NCBI RefSeq assembly: GCF_014203545.1
Contig: NZ_JACHJG010000005.1
Coordinates: 135,726-199,725, forward strand
Length of the DNA: 64,000 nucleotides
Reading direction: 5' to 3'
From: Streptomyces netropsis
GTDB taxonomy: Bacteria > Actinomycetota > Actinomycetes > Streptomycetales > Streptomycetaceae
Below, in pieces: positions 1-18,602 of the stretch. The notes under the pieces were generated by a model, which saw only the letters and a program-made list of their open reading frames with translations, made no database searches and was not told the DNA's origin. Within the stretch, counting starts at the first letter, position 1, and the number at the start of each line of letters is the position of its first letter. A program made the translations under genes and the position numbers.

Positions 1-9159
<9,159 letters not shown>

Positions 9160-9170
9160 CGGCGCAGCGG

Positions 9171-10673
9171 TCAGCGCGCCGAAGGCCCCACGGCCGGCGC
9201 CGCCCCCTCCAGCATCGCGCGGGCCACCTCGTCCGCGTGGCGGTCCTGCCAGGCGCCGAGCCCCGTCGTGCGGAGCCACTGGTTGCAGGCGCCCAGCGCG
9301 GGGCCGCAGGGGATCTGGAAGTCGACCTCGCGGCCCGCCTCGCCCGCGACCGCCAGACGCAGGGCACCGTCGCAGTACCAGCGGAAGACGAGGGCCATCC
9401 GCCGCTTCGCGTCCGGCTCCGGGGCGCCCGGGGCGGCGGCGCGCAGCCGCGCGTACACCGCGTCGAACGTGTCCCGGAAGTACCGTTCCTCGACGTCGCG
9501 CCGGACCGCCGGGGCGACGGCCTCCCAGGACGGGTGGAGGCGCCACAGGTCGTACAGCCTGTCGGCGCGGGCGGGGAAGAGGACGCCCTTCTTCACCACC
9601 CGGGCGCGCCCGCCGAGTTCGAACAGGTCGCCGTGGGGCGCGTACGTGGTGTCGTGCACGTCCAGGCCCTGGAGCAGGTCCTTCGCGCGGGCGCTGATGC
9701 CGCTCTCGACGGTGCAGAGGTTGACCGAGCCGGTCAGGACGAAGTCGGCGCCGAGGACGAAGGCCGCGGCCGCCGCCTCCGGGGTGCCGATGCCGCCGCC
9801 CCCGCCGACGCGGACCCGCCCCGCCGCGGGGAACGCGCGGGCGAACCGATCGCGCAGCCGGATGACGGACGGCAGCAGGGCGGGCAGGACGCCCATGTCG
9901 GTGTAGCCGCCGGCGTCGCCCGTCGCGCAGAGGTCGTCGGCCATCGGCAGCAGCGGGGCCGCCGCGGCCTCCCCCGCCGTGATGGCGCCTTCGGTGCGGA
10001 GCCGGGTCACGAGCCGCGCCGGTGCCGGCCCCAGGAAGAGCCGGGCGCCGTCCGGGCGGGTCACCTTGGCCAGCAGCTTCCGTGGGGCGTGCGCGCGGCC
10101 GTCGGCCAGGACCCGCGCGCCGCGCAGCCGGTACCGCACCAGGGCGGGGGTGATCCGGACGTAGGCCGACGCCTCCAGGAAGCGGACCCCGGCGTGCAGG
10201 GCCGCGTCCACCACGTCGTCCTCCGCCGTGGGGTCGAAGGGGCGGTGGGTGAGGTTGACGCCGAAGGGCGCGGCGGGGCCGAGGCGGTCTCCGAGGGTGC
10301 GCAGCGCCGCGGCGATCTGGGTGCGGGTCAGGCCGCCGGTGCCGAGGAAGGAGAGGATCCCGGCGCGGGCGAGCCGGACGACGAGGCCGGGCGGGCCGAT
10401 GCCCCCGTGCATGCCGCCCGCCGCGTACGCGTACCGCACGCCGTACTCCTCGCGGAAGGCGGTGGAGCCGAGCGTCCCGGCGGTGCGGCGGGCCGGTCCG
10501 GCCGGGACGACGGGATCCGCGGCCGGGCCCAGCGGTGTCGCCTCCTTCCCCGCCCGCGCCGCGGTGTGCTCCAGGCATTCCCGGACCGACTCGGTCGGCA
10601 CGGGGCCCACCACGGCGTCGGGCACCACGCCCCAGGACGCGCGCGCACCCACGGCCACCGGATCGAGCGACAT
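9171..10673 (-). CDS. PfaD-family trans-acting enoyl reductase (FMN-dependent)
   Basis: The family reduces enoyl-thioester intermediates in trans in polyunsaturated fatty acid and trans-AT polyketide synthases. The protein is about 500 residues. Family features include the flavin/phosphate-binding stretch GGGGGIGTPEAA near residues 285-300, followed by ADFVLTGSVN, TVESGIS, AKDLLQ and KKGVLFPARADRLYDL. ATG at 10673 is preferred over GTG at 10679 because AGAGGTGA then sits at proper Shine-Dalgarno (SD) distance. It converges on the PKS gene with only 11 bp between stops. Since the visible PKS modules have DH and KR but no ER, it may supply the missing enoyl reduction. The partnership is inferred from position. 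Confidence 0.9.
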   Translation of the reverse strand: MSLDPVAVGARASWGVVPDAVVGPVPTESVRECLEHTAARAGKEATPLGPAADPVVPAGPARRTAGTLGSTAFREEYGVRYAYAAGGMHGGIGPPGLVVRLARAGILSFLGTGGLTRTQIAAALRTLGDRLGPAAPFGVNLTHRPFDPTAEDDVVDAALHAGVRFLEASAYVRITPALVRYRLRGARVLADGRAHAPRKLLAKVTRPDGARLFLGPAPARLVTRLRTEGAITAGEAAAAPLLPMADDLCATGDAGGYTDMGVLPALLPSVIRLRDRFARAFPAAGRVRVGGGGGIGTPEAAAAAFVLGADFVLTGSVNLCTVESGISARAKDLLQGLDVHDTTYAPHGDLFELGGRARVVKKGVLFPARADRLYDLWRLHPSWEAVAPAVRRDVEERYFRDTFDAVYARLRAAAPGAPEPDAKRRMALVFRWYCDGALRLAVAGEAGREVDFQIPCGPALGACNQWLRTTGLGAWQDRHADEVARAMLEGAAPAVGPSAR

Positions 10674-10690
10674 GGTCACCTCTGGACACC

Positions 10691-10757
10691 TCTCGTCCGT
10701 GTGCCCAGGAGGCTGGGCCCGCCCGCGCCACGCCGGGCAGCGGGAACACGGACGAGA
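10691..10757 (-). promoter_or_regulatory. Possible three-way-junction RNA element upstream of the PfaD gene
   Basis: A perfect 12-bp outer inverted repeat (TCTCGTCCGTGT at 10691-10702 with ACACGGACGAGA at 10746-10757) encloses two hairpins. These are GCCCAG/CTGGGC at 10703-10718 and GCCCG/CGGGC at 10721-10738. Read on the minus strand it lies 17 nt before the PfaD ATG, next to its SD. One hairpin loop on that strand is CCTC, complementary to GAGG of the SD, so switching of translation is conceivable. A DNA operator is the alternative. Structure is seen in sequence; function is inference. Confidence 0.5.
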
Positions 10758-10819
10758 ACCTCCGCCGGCCCCTCGAGGTCACCCTCGGCCCAGGGGGCGG
10801 CGGCCACGGGAGGCGTCGG

Positions 10820-12958
10820 TCAGCCGCCGGCGGCGGGGCCCGCGCGCCAGACCCACGGGGTGGCGTCCGGGCCGAGGGCCACCGCGCACAGCTGCTGTCC
10901 CGCGTCCGTGAGCAGCGAGGGCGTGCCCACGGGGAGGAGCCCGCCCGTCGCGCGCCGCGGCTCGGAGCCGGGGTCCGCCGCGTCCTGGAGCTGTATCTCG
11001 CCGCTCACGGCCCGGCCCAGCACCATGACGGTGTCCTTGCCGCGGGCGGCCACGGACCGCGCGACGATCGGCCCGTAGCCCGCGAAGTTCTCCAGACCGG
11101 TGCCGCTGACCTGCTCGGCGGCGACCTGCTGGCCGCCTCCGCCGCTGGGCACGAAGCGGTAGACGACCGGTTCCCGGGCCGCCGGGGTGCGGTAGACGAC
11201 GTTCAGCCCGCCGTCGGGGCCGACGGCCGCCGCGGGCTGGTCGCCGGGCTGCGGCAGGCCCGTGAGCGGCTGGTGGCGGACCGGCCCGGAGGGGGTGTCC
11301 TGGGCCCAGTGGTGCACGGTGTCGCGGCCCGCGCCGAAGACGTGCACACGCTTGTCCCGGTCCAGCACGACGGTCAGGCCGTCCTGGATCTCCTGGCCGT
11401 GCAGGCTCTGCCACTTCCCCCACCGGCCGTCGGCCTCGCGGACCCGGCTGGAGACGCCCTTGCCGGCGTTGCGGACGAAGAGGTGGACCCGCCCGTCGGG
11501 GGTGGCGACCGCGGCCGGCATGCCGACGCGGCGGCCCCGGTCGGGCTTGCGCTCGGGGTTGCCGAGGCCCGTCCAGGCCTTGAAGGCACCGCCGGGCTCG
11601 CGCTGCTCCAGGACCGCGATCTCGCGGGTGTTGGCCCGGCTGTCGAGGGCGGAGAACCGCAGGGCGAACAGCAGCCGGCGCCCGGCGGCGTCCTTGACCG
11701 AGGCGAGGGCGGGGGCGAGGGGGCCGCCGCCGAGGTTCTGCGGCGCGCCCCAGCGGCCGCTGCCGGGGGAGGACTCCACCCAGCGCACGGCCTGGGCGCC
11801 CAGCACGCCGTACGCCTCCAGGCGCCCGGCCTTGTCGGTGTCGGCCACGGGCATCGCACCGGGGTAGCGGTAGTGGGTGGAGCGGATCCAGCCCTTGCGG
11901 TTCTTCAGCGGGCGGTCGCCGCCCTGGCCGTAGTCACCGCAGCCGGCGGCGTTGGAGCAGTCCCAGGACGGGTCCCCGCCGTACGCCTGGACCAGGCGGT
12001 GCTTGGTGTCCACGACGTCCTGCGGCAGATTGTGCGGCCAGCGCTGGTTGTAGTAGCCGCGGAAGGCAGTGGTGGTGAAGCGGGGGGCCCGGCCGTCGCG
12101 CTTGGTGGCGTCGGCCGCCCACTGGGACATGGCCTTCCAGGAGAACAGCGCGGTCGGGGTGTGGTCGCGGTGGTCCGAGCACGCCCCGTAGTCGTTGTCC
12201 TTGGGGTGGGTGGCGTCGTGGACCTGGTAGTCGGGGTCCGGGTCCAGGGTGTGGATCACCGTCGGCCGGAACCGGTCCATGATCGCGGCCAGCGCGTCCA
12301 CCAGCGTGTTGTGCCGGTAGGTGCTGGTGGTGGTGCAGGGCGAGCCGGTGGAGACCAGGCTCTGCATGGCGGCGCGGGGGTCCTCCCACAGATGCGGGAT
12401 GCGCACGTTGTTCGCGGACTGCATGGCGATGTTCAGGAAGATCAGCCGGACGGTGTGCTTCCCGTCGCCCAGCTCGTTGGTCTCGGCCTTCACGCCCCCG
12501 GGGAGGTCCATGACGGACTTCTTCCAGGCCGAGAACTTGTCCATGCCGATCATCTCGGCGTACGCCTGGCGCAACCCCTGGTGCCGGGCGGAGGCGTACG
12601 CGGCCTTGTCCGGCTTGGTCTTCGGCATCCCCTCGATCCAGTTCCGCCCGACCGCCTCGCCGGCCGTCACGTAGACCGAGACGACGGGCACACCGGCTCT
12701 CGCGATGTTCTCGGCGTCGGGGTTCATGAAGTACAGGTCGTCGTCGGGGTGCGCCATGATCTGCAGGAGCAGGGCATGCTTGCGGTCGTCGAACAACTGT
12801 GTTGCCCTGGGGTCGACGGCCCGGGTGGGCCTCGGGGCGGGCTGCCTGTTCTTCCCGGAGTCGCCACCGCTGCAGCCCACCGCCGTGACCAGTGTGGTGG
12901 CCGCCACGCCGGTGAGCGCGGCCCTGCGGGAGATGGCCCAGCGCGGTGAGATGTTCAA
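10820..12958 (-). CDS. PIG-L family deacetylase lipoprotein with C-terminal propeller-like domain
   Basis: The N-terminus has a Tat-like SRRAALTG motif, a hydrophobic stretch and a lipobox-like AVGC (Cys29), so it is probably an exported lipoprotein. The zinc-dependent PIG-L/LmbE domain shows AHPDDD near residue 67 and SDHRDH near residue 259; this family removes N-acetyl or other acyl groups from amino sugars. The last 320 or so residues contain repeated units of the type VHLFVRN, VHVFGAG and LNVVYR, typical of beta-propeller lectin-like or sialidase-like domains. TTG at 12958 is chosen because it puts a signal peptide at the N-terminus with GGAG 8 nt upstream; an in-frame extension to 13057 is possible but Arg-rich. 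The substrate is unknown. Confidence 0.85.
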   Translation of the reverse strand: MNISPRWAISRRAALTGVAATTLVTAVGCSGGDSGKNRQPAPRPTRAVDPRATQLFDDRKHALLLQIMAHPDDDLYFMNPDAENIARAGVPVVSVYVTAGEAVGRNWIEGMPKTKPDKAAYASARHQGLRQAYAEMIGMDKFSAWKKSVMDLPGGVKAETNELGDGKHTVRLIFLNIAMQSANNVRIPHLWEDPRAAMQSLVSTGSPCTTTSTYRHNTLVDALAAIMDRFRPTVIHTLDPDPDYQVHDATHPKDNDYGACSDHRDHTPTALFSWKAMSQWAADATKRDGRAPRFTTTAFRGYYNQRWPHNLPQDVVDTKHRLVQAYGGDPSWDCSNAAGCGDYGQGGDRPLKNRKGWIRSTHYRYPGAMPVADTDKAGRLEAYGVLGAQAVRWVESSPGSGRWGAPQNLGGGPLAPALASVKDAAGRRLLFALRFSALDSRANTREIAVLEQREPGGAFKAWTGLGNPERKPDRGRRVGMPAAVATPDGRVHLFVRNAGKGVSSRVREADGRWGKWQSLHGQEIQDGLTVVLDRDKRVHVFGAGRDTVHHWAQDTPSGPVRHQPLTGLPQPGDQPAAAVGPDGGLNVVYRTPAAREPVVYRFVPSGGGGQQVAAEQVSGTGLENFAGYGPIVARSVAARGKDTVMVLGRAVSGEIQLQDAADPGSEPRRATGGLLPVGTPSLLTDAGQQLCAVALGPDATPWVWRAGPAAGG

Positions 12959-13583
12959 CTCCGTGACTCCGTCCCGTCGTGCAGCGCCTGGTCCCCGGCT
13001 GCCCCAGCGTGTTAGGGGACGGCGAGGGGATCGCGTCGGTTGCCCAAGACCCGACAATGCCTGTTAACGGATTGGGCAAGATTCGGGTCGCGCGGCCGGT
13101 GCCGGGAGATGCGGACGAGCCGGACGAGCCCGGACGAGGCGGCCGGGGCAGTAGCAAACTCAAGGCCCATAGTGTCCTGTATGTCGGCGGGGTGGTTTGA
13201 CAACTGCGCCGGTCGGGGTACCTTCTTCGGCTGCGATTGGCGCACCTTCCAGCACGTATGGCACACTGTTCAGGTTGCTCGGTTGAGTGCCAATGCTGCG
13301 CGCCTCCCGCCGGGAGGACTGGAAGCGAGTCCCGCAGTACTCGTCACCCCTTTACGGGGTGGAAGTACGGGAATCTTCCGGGAAGTGTCAGCGTGGCCCC
13401 GGCCAGGCGCTCGGTGGGTGCCCTTCCCCCACAGCCCCCTTCATCAGGGAATTTCCTTCGGGAGATTTTACTGGAAGGGGCGCGACACGCCCGACCGCGT
13501 GGGTCGGAGGAGGGCGGCGCTTCAGCAGAGGCGCAGCACACCGAGTCCCAGAGCGTTACGAGAGACAGGACTACGAAGTAGCC
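12959..13583. other. Intergenic region upstream of the S10 operon
   Basis: About 620 bp without a convincing gene, between the minus-strand PIG-L gene and rpsJ. It holds paired inverted repeats near 13040-13089, a promoter candidate at 13197-13224, and a roughly 350-nt potential leader for rpsJ. The leader contains short hairpins such as ACCCC-TTTAC-GGGGT near 13346 and CTTCC-G-GGAAG near 13376. In many bacteria the S10 leader mediates control by L4; nothing here proves that. Confidence 0.6.
13197..13224 (+). promoter_or_regulatory. Candidate sigma-70/HrdB-type promoter for the S10 operon
   Basis: TTGACA (13197-13202), a 16-bp spacer, then TACCTT (13219-13224), about 360 bp before rpsJ. The -35 box is a perfect match. 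No transcript data are available. Confidence 0.5.
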
Positions 13584-13892
13584 ATGGCGGGACAGAAGAT
13601 CCGCATCCGGCTCAAGGCCTACGACCACGAGGTCATCGACTCTTCGGCGAAGAAGATCGTCGAGACGGTGACTCGCACTGGTGCGTCGGTCGCGGGCCCG
13701 GTGCCGCTGCCCACTGAGAAGAACGTGTACTGCGTCATCAAGTCGCCGCACAAGTACAAGGACTCGCGCGAGCACTTCGAGATGCGCACGCACAAGCGCC
13801 TCATCGACATCCTCGACCCCACGCCGAAGACGGTTGACTCGCTCATGCGCCTCGACCTGCCGGCGGGCGTCGACATCGAGATCAAGCTCTGA
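13584..13892 (+). CDS. rpsJ: 30S ribosomal protein S10
   Basis: The 102-residue product is full length for S10 and begins [19 protein letters not shown]. It is a component of the 30S head and, in other bacteria, the NusE transcription factor that contacts NusB and NusG. It is the first gene of the S10 operon and is followed after 13 nt by rplC. The SD upstream is weak (AGGA about 15 nt away), which may reflect a structured leader. The ATG is fixed by family conservation of the N-terminus. Confidence 0.98.
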   Translation: MAGQKIRIRLKAYDHEVIDSSAKKIVETVTRTGASVAGPVPLPTEKNVYCVIKSPHKYKDSREHFEMRTHKRLIDILDPTPKTVDSLMRLDLPAGVDIEIKL

Positions 13893-13905
13893 GGTGACGC
13901 GCGAG

Positions 13906-14550
13906 ATGGCTAAGAACATTAAGGGCGTCCTGGGCGAGAAGCTCGGCATGACCCAGGTCTGGGACGAGAACAACCGGGTTGTCCCGGTGACCGTCGTCAA
14001 GGCCGGGCCCTGCGTCGTCACCCAGGTCCGCACCAACGACAGCGACGGCTACGAGTCGGTCCAGATCGCCTTCGGCGAGATCGACCCGCGCAAGGTGAAC
14101 AAGCCCCTCAAGGGTCACTTCGCCAAGGCCGACGTCACCCCGCGCCGCCACCTGGTGGAGCTGCGTACCGCTGACGCCAGCGAGTACACGCTCGGCCAGG
14201 AGATCACCGCTGCCGTGTTCGAGTCGGGCGTCAAGGTTGACGTCACCGGCAAGAGCAAGGGCAAGGGCTTCGCCGGTGTCATGAAGCGTCACAACTTCAA
14301 GGGCCTCGGCGCCGGTCACGGCACCCAGCGCAAGCACCGCTCCCCCGGTTCCATCGGTGGCTGCGCCACCCCGGGCCGTGTGTTCAAGGGTCTGCGCATG
14401 GCAGGCCGTATGGGCAACGAGCGGGTCACCACCCAGAACCTGACCGTCCACGCCGTTGACGCGGAGAAGGGCCTGCTCCTCATCAAGGGCGCGGTTCCTG
14501 GTCCGAACGGCGGCCTCGTCCTGGTCCGTACCGCGGCCAAGGGGGCCTGA
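13906..14550 (+). CDS. rplC: 50S ribosomal protein L3
   Basis: The 214-residue L3 binds near the 3' end of 23S rRNA and starts 50S assembly. The characteristic core [15 protein letters not shown] is present, containing the glutamine methylated by PrmB in other species. The SD GAGGTGA overlaps the stop codon of rpsJ, implying translational coupling. The frame is open further upstream, but the SD and the conserved [18 protein letters not shown]-terminus place the start at 13906. Confidence 0.98.
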   Translation: MAKNIKGVLGEKLGMTQVWDENNRVVPVTVVKAGPCVVTQVRTNDSDGYESVQIAFGEIDPRKVNKPLKGHFAKADVTPRRHLVELRTADASEYTLGQEITAAVFESGVKVDVTGKSKGKGFAGVMKRHNFKGLGAGHGTQRKHRSPGSIGGCATPGRVFKGLRMAGRMGNERVTTQNLTVHAVDAEKGLLLIKGAVPGPNGGLVLVRTAAKGA

Positions 14551-14557
14551 GGTAACG

Positions 14558-15232
14558 ATGAGCACCATTGACATCCTTTCGCCGGCAGGCGACAAGGCCG
14601 GGACCGTCGAGCTCCCCACGGAGATCTTCGACGCGAAGGTCAGCGTTCCGCTGATCCACCAGGTCGTCGTCGCCCAGCTGGCCGCTGCCCGTCAGGGCAC
14701 GCACAAGACGAAGACTCGTGGCGAGGTCCGCGGCGGTGGCAAGAAGCCTTACCGCCAGAAGGGCACCGGCCGCGCGCGCCAGGGCTCGACCCGCGCCCCG
14801 CAGTTCGCCGGTGGTGGCGTCGTGCACGGTCCCGTGCCGCGTGACTACTCGCAGCGGACCCCGAAGAAGATGAAGGCCGCCGCCCTGCGCGGTGCCCTCA
14901 CCGACCGGGCCCGCAACAGCCGCATCCACGTCGTCACCGGCGTGGTCGAGGGCGAGGTCTCCACCAAGGCCGCCAAGACGCTGTTCGGCAAGATCTCGGA
15001 GCGCAAGAACCTGCTCCTGGTCGTCGACCGCGCCGACGAGGCCGCGTGGCTGTCCGCCCGCAACCTGCCCCAGGTGCACATCCTGGAGCCGGGCCAGCTG
15101 AACACGTACGACGTGCTCGTCTCCGACGACGTGGTCTTCACGCAGGCTGCCTTCGAGCGCTTCGTGGCGGGCCCCGCCGCGGCCGCCAAGGCCACCGCTT
15201 CCGAGGCTGAGCTCGAAGGGAGCGACGCCTGA
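14558..15232 (+). CDS. rplD: 50S ribosomal protein L4
   Basis: The 224-residue L4 lines the peptide exit tunnel; its loop residues [18 protein letters not shown] are present. In Gammaproteobacteria L4 also represses the S10 operon. The start follows rplC by 7 nt with GAGGTAACG as SD, and the last base of its stop is the first base of rplW (TGATG). The C-terminal tail is Ala/Glu-rich, as in other actinomycetes. Confidence 0.98.
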   Translation: MSTIDILSPAGDKAGTVELPTEIFDAKVSVPLIHQVVVAQLAAARQGTHKTKTRGEVRGGGKKPYRQKGTGRARQGSTRAPQFAGGGVVHGPVPRDYSQRTPKKMKAAALRGALTDRARNSRIHVVTGVVEGEVSTKAAKTLFGKISERKNLLLVVDRADEAAWLSARNLPQVHILEPGQLNTYDVLVSDDVVFTQAAFERFVAGPAAAAKATASEAELEGSDA

Positions 15233-15564
15233 TGAGCGAGCAGACTGCAGCGGTCATCACCAGCAAGACCTACACGGACCCCCGTGACATCCTGGTCAAG
15301 CCGGTGGTCTCCGAGAAGAGCTACGCGCTGCTGGACGAGAACAAGTACACGTTCATCGTCGACCCGCGCGCCAACAAGACCCAGATCAAGCAGGCCGTCG
15401 AGGCGGTCTTCTCGGTCAAGGTCACCGGGGTCAACACGATCAACCGCCAGGGCAAGCGCAAGCGCACCCGCACCGGTTTCGGCAAGCGCGCCAACACCAA
15501 GCGCGCCATCGTGACCCTTGCCGAGGGCGACCGTATCGACATCTTCGGCGGCCCGGTCTCCTAA
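15232..15564 (+). CDS. rplW: 50S ribosomal protein L23
   Basis: The 110-residue L23 sits at the tunnel exit, where trigger factor and the signal recognition particle dock. Family motifs include [22 protein letters not shown], the VNTINRQGK loop and the Arg/Lys-rich [12 protein letters not shown]. It overlaps rplD by one base, so translation is likely coupled. Confidence 0.98.
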   Translation: MSEQTAAVITSKTYTDPRDILVKPVVSEKSYALLDENKYTFIVDPRANKTQIKQAVEAVFSVKVTGVNTINRQGKRKRTRTGFGKRANTKRAIVTLAEGDRIDIFGGPVS

Positions 15565-15603
15565 CGGAGTCCGAGTCGTCCGGAATCGGACGAGGACTGA
15601 GAA

Positions 15604-16440
15604 ATGGGTATCCGCAAGTACAAGCCGACGACCCCGGGCCGTCGTGGCTCCAGCGTCGCCGACTTTGTCGAGATCACGCGGTCCACGCCGGAGAAGTCGC
15701 TGGTCCGCCCCCTGCACAGCAAGGGCGGCCGTAACAACGCCGGTCGTGTGACCGTTCGCCACCAGGGCGGTGGCCACAAGCGCGCCTACCGAGTGATCGA
15801 CTTCCGTCGTCACGACAAGGACGGCGTGCCGGCCAAGGTCGCGCACATCGAGTACGACCCCAACCGCACCGCGCGCATCGCGCTCCTGCACTACGCAGAC
15901 GGCGAGAAGCGCTACATCATCGCCCCGGCCAAGCTGAGCCAGGGTGACCGGATTGAGAACGGCCCTGGCGCCGACATCAAGCCGGGCAACAACCTCCCGC
16001 TGCGCAACATCCCGGTCGGTACCACGATCCACGCGATCGAGCTCCGTCCCGGTGGTGGCGCCAAGTTCGCCCGCTCCGCCGGTTCGTCCGTGCAGCTGCT
16101 GGCGAAGGAGGGCGCTTACGCCCACCTGCGCATGCCGTCCGGCGAGGTCCGCCTGGTCGACGTCCGCTGCCGCGCCACGGTTGGCGAGGTCGGCAACGCC
16201 GAGCAGTCGAACATCAACTGGGGCAAGGCCGGCCGTATGCGCTGGAAGGGCGTTCGCCCGACCGTCCGCGGTGTCGCGATGAACCCGGTTGACCACCCGC
16301 ACGGTGGTGGTGAAGGCAAGACTTCCGGTGGTCGCCACCCGGTCTCGCCGTGGGGTCAGAAGGAGGGTCGTACTCGTTCGCCGAAGAAGGCGTCCAACAA
16401 GTACATCGTCCGCCGCCGCAAGACGAACAAGAAGCGCTAG
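15604..16440 (+). CDS. rplB: 50S ribosomal protein L2
   Basis: The 278-residue L2 is needed for subunit association and peptidyl-transferase function. The conserved C-terminal segment [17 protein letters not shown] contains the histidine region near the active centre. It is preceded by a GAGGA SD and a 39-nt gap after rplW, and followed closely by rpsS. Confidence 0.98.
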   Translation: MGIRKYKPTTPGRRGSSVADFVEITRSTPEKSLVRPLHSKGGRNNAGRVTVRHQGGGHKRAYRVIDFRRHDKDGVPAKVAHIEYDPNRTARIALLHYADGEKRYIIAPAKLSQGDRIENGPGADIKPGNNLPLRNIPVGTTIHAIELRPGGGAKFARSAGSSVQLLAKEGAYAHLRMPSGEVRLVDVRCRATVGEVGNAEQSNINWGKAGRMRWKGVRPTVRGVAMNPVDHPHGGGEGKTSGGRHPVSPWGQKEGRTRSPKKASNKYIVRRRKTNKKR

Positions 16441-16452
16441 GAGCGGGTTTAG

Positions 16453-16734
16453 ATGCCGCGTAGTCTCAAGAAGGGGCCCTTCGTCGACGACCACCTCATC
16501 AAGAAGGTGGACGCTCAGAACGAAGCAGGTACCCACAACGTCATCAAGACCTGGTCCCGTCGCTCCATGATCGTGCCGGCCATGCTCGGCCACACGCTCG
16601 CGGTGCACAACGGCAAGACGCATGTCCCGGTGTTCGTCACCGAGTCCATGGTCGGCCACAAGCTCGGCGAGTTTGCGCCGACCCGCACCTTCCGCGGCCA
16701 CGTCAAGGACGACCGCAAGTCGAAGCGCCGCTAA
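16453..16734 (+). CDS. rpsS: 30S ribosomal protein S19
   Basis: The 93-residue S19 forms part of the 30S head with S13 and contacts the A-site tRNA region. The N-terminus [15 protein letters not shown] and the motifs WSRRSMI and [13 protein letters not shown] are typical. Its SD, TAGGAG, overlaps the rplB stop. Confidence 0.98.
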   Translation: MPRSLKKGPFVDDHLIKKVDAQNEAGTHNVIKTWSRRSMIVPAMLGHTLAVHNGKTHVPVFVTESMVGHKLGEFAPTRTFRGHVKDDRKSKRR

Positions 16735-16775
16735 GGCGGGGTGCGAAGACTATGAACGACACCGAAGGGACAACC

Positions 16776-17123
16776 ATGGAAGCCAGGGCCCAGGCGCGGT
16801 ACATCCGCGTCACGCCCATGAAGGCCCGCCGAGTGGTGGACCTTATCCGTGGCATGGATGCCACGGAGGCTCAGGCGGTCCTGCGTTTCGCCCCGCAGGC
16901 CGCCAGCGTGCCGGTCGGCAAGGTGCTTGACAGCGCCATTGCCAACGCCGCGCACAACTACGACCACACGGACGCCTCCTCGCTGGTCATCAGCGAGGCG
17001 TACGTCGACGAGGGCCCGACCCTGAAGCGGTTCCGTCCGCGTGCCCAGGGCCGTGCCTACCGGATCCGCAAGCGGACCAGCCACATCACCGTGGTCGTCA
17101 GCAGCAAGGAAGGAACCCGGTAA
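16776..17123 (+). CDS. rplV: 50S ribosomal protein L22
   Basis: The 115-residue L22 has a beta hairpin that reaches the exit tunnel and forms part of the macrolide-contact region ([16 protein letters not shown]). ATG 16776 is chosen over an in-frame ATG at 16752: AAGGGA lies 8 nt upstream, and the family N-terminus [18 protein letters not shown] begins here. The stop overlaps the rpsC start (TAATG). Confidence 0.97.
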   Translation: MEARAQARYIRVTPMKARRVVDLIRGMDATEAQAVLRFAPQAASVPVGKVLDSAIANAAHNYDHTDASSLVISEAYVDEGPTLKRFRPRAQGRAYRIRKRTSHITVVVSSKEGTR

Positions 17124-17953
17124 TGGGCCAGAAGGTAAACCCGCACGGGTTCCGGCTCGGCATCACCACCGACTTCAAGTCGCGCTGGTACGCCGACAAG
17201 CTGTACAAGGACTACGTCAAGGAAGACGTTGCCATTCGTCGCATGATGACGAAGGGCATGGAGCGCGCCGGTATCTCGAAGGTTGAGATCGAGCGCACCC
17301 GCGACCGCGTCCGCGTCGACATCCACACCGCTCGTCCGGGCATCGTCATCGGCCGCCGTGGCGCCGAGGCCGACCGCATCCGCGGCGAGCTGGAGAAGCT
17401 GACCGGCAAGCAGGTCCAGCTGAACATCCTCGAGGTCAAGAACCCCGAGGTTGACGCTCAGCTGGTGGCCCAGGCCGTCGCCGAGCAGCTCTCCTCCCGC
17501 GTCTCCTTCCGTCGCGCCATGCGTAAGAGCATGCAGTCGACCATGAAGGCCGGCGCCAAGGGCATCAAGATCCAGTGCGGTGGCCGTCTCGGCGGCGCCG
17601 AGATGTCCCGCTCGGAGTTCTACCGCGAGGGCCGTGTGCCCCTGCACACGCTCCGCGCGAACGTGGACTACGGCTTCTTCGAGGCCAAGACGACCTTCGG
17701 TCGCATTGGTGTGAAGGTCTGGATCTACAAGGGCGACGTCAAGAACATCGCCGAGGTCCGCGCCGAGAACGCTGCCGCCCGTGCGGGTAACCGCCCGTCG
17801 CGCGGTGGCGCCCAGGACCGTCCGGCCCGTGGTGGCCGTGGCGGCGAGCGTGGCGGCCGCGGCCGCAAGCCGCAGCAGAGCGCTGCCGCCGAGGCCCCCA
17901 AGGCTGACGCGACCGCCGCTGCTCCGGCAGAGACCACCGGAACGGAGGCCTGA
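17123..17953 (+). CDS. rpsC: 30S ribosomal protein S3
   Basis: The 276-residue S3 has an N-terminal KH domain ([21 protein letters not shown]) and a C-terminal S3 domain. It shapes the mRNA entry tunnel. The C-terminal tail of about 60 residues is rich in Gly, Arg and Ala, a usual actinobacterial extension. It begins on the last base of the rplV stop and is followed by rplP after 5 nt. Confidence 0.98.
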   Translation: MGQKVNPHGFRLGITTDFKSRWYADKLYKDYVKEDVAIRRMMTKGMERAGISKVEIERTRDRVRVDIHTARPGIVIGRRGAEADRIRGELEKLTGKQVQLNILEVKNPEVDAQLVAQAVAEQLSSRVSFRRAMRKSMQSTMKAGAKGIKIQCGGRLGGAEMSRSEFYREGRVPLHTLRANVDYGFFEAKTTFGRIGVKVWIYKGDVKNIAEVRAENAAARAGNRPSRGGAQDRPARGGRGGERGGRGRKPQQSAAAEAPKADATAAAPAETTGTEA

Positions 17954-17958
17954 CCGAC

Positions 17959-18378
17959 ATGCTGATCCCTCGCAGGGTCAAGCACCGCAAGCAGCACCAC
18001 CCGAAGCGGTCGGGTATGGCCAAGGGCGGCACGGAGCTGGCGTTCGGCGAGTACGGCATCCAGGCCGTTACTCCGGCGTACGTCACGAACCGGCAGATCG
18101 AAGCCGCTCGTATCGCCATGACCCGCCACATCAAGCGTGGCGGCAAGGTCTGGATCAACATCTACCCGGACCGGCCGCTCACCAAGAAGCCTGCCGAGAC
18201 CCGCATGGGTTCCGGTAAGGGTTCGCCGGAGTGGTGGATCGCGAACGTCAAGCCCGGTCGGGTGATGTTCGAACTGTCCTACCCGAACGAGAAGACTGCT
18301 CGTGAGGCGCTCACCCGCGCTGCTCACAAGCTTCCGATGAAGTGCCGGATTGTTCGGCGCGAGGCAGGTGAGTCGTGA
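17959..18378 (+). CDS. rplP: 50S ribosomal protein L16
   Basis: The 139-residue L16 helps position the A-site tRNA and is needed late in 50S assembly. Typical segments are [42 protein letters not shown] and the C-terminal MKCRIV. The final stop TGA shares its last base with the rpmC ATG. Confidence 0.98.
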   Translation: MLIPRRVKHRKQHHPKRSGMAKGGTELAFGEYGIQAVTPAYVTNRQIEAARIAMTRHIKRGGKVWINIYPDRPLTKKPAETRMGSGKGSPEWWIANVKPGRVMFELSYPNEKTAREALTRAAHKLPMKCRIVRREAGES

Positions 18379-18602
18379 TGGCCGCTGGTATCAAGGCGAC
18401 CGAGCTGCGTGAGCTGAACGACGAGGACCTCGTCGCGAAGCTCCGTGAGGCCAAGGAAGAACTGTTCAACCTCCGCTTCCAGGCGGCGACCGGACAGCTC
18501 GAGAACCACGGTCGGCTCAAGTCCGTCCGTAAGGACATCGCCCGGATCTACACCCTGATGCGTGAGCGCGAGCTCGGCATCGAGACGGTGGAGAGCGCCT
18601 GA
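18378..18602 (+). CDS. rpmC: 50S ribosomal protein L29
   Basis: The 74-residue two-helix L29 lies near the tunnel exit beside L23. The motifs [16 protein letters not shown] and [16 protein letters not shown] are diagnostic. ATG 18378 is preferred over GTG 18375 because the AGGTGA SD is then 6 nt away rather than 3, and it gives the usual TGATG coupling. The stop overlaps the rpsQ start. Confidence 0.96.
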   Translation: MAAGIKATELRELNDEDLVAKLREAKEELFNLRFQAATGQLENHGRLKSVRKDIARIYTLMRERELGIETVESA

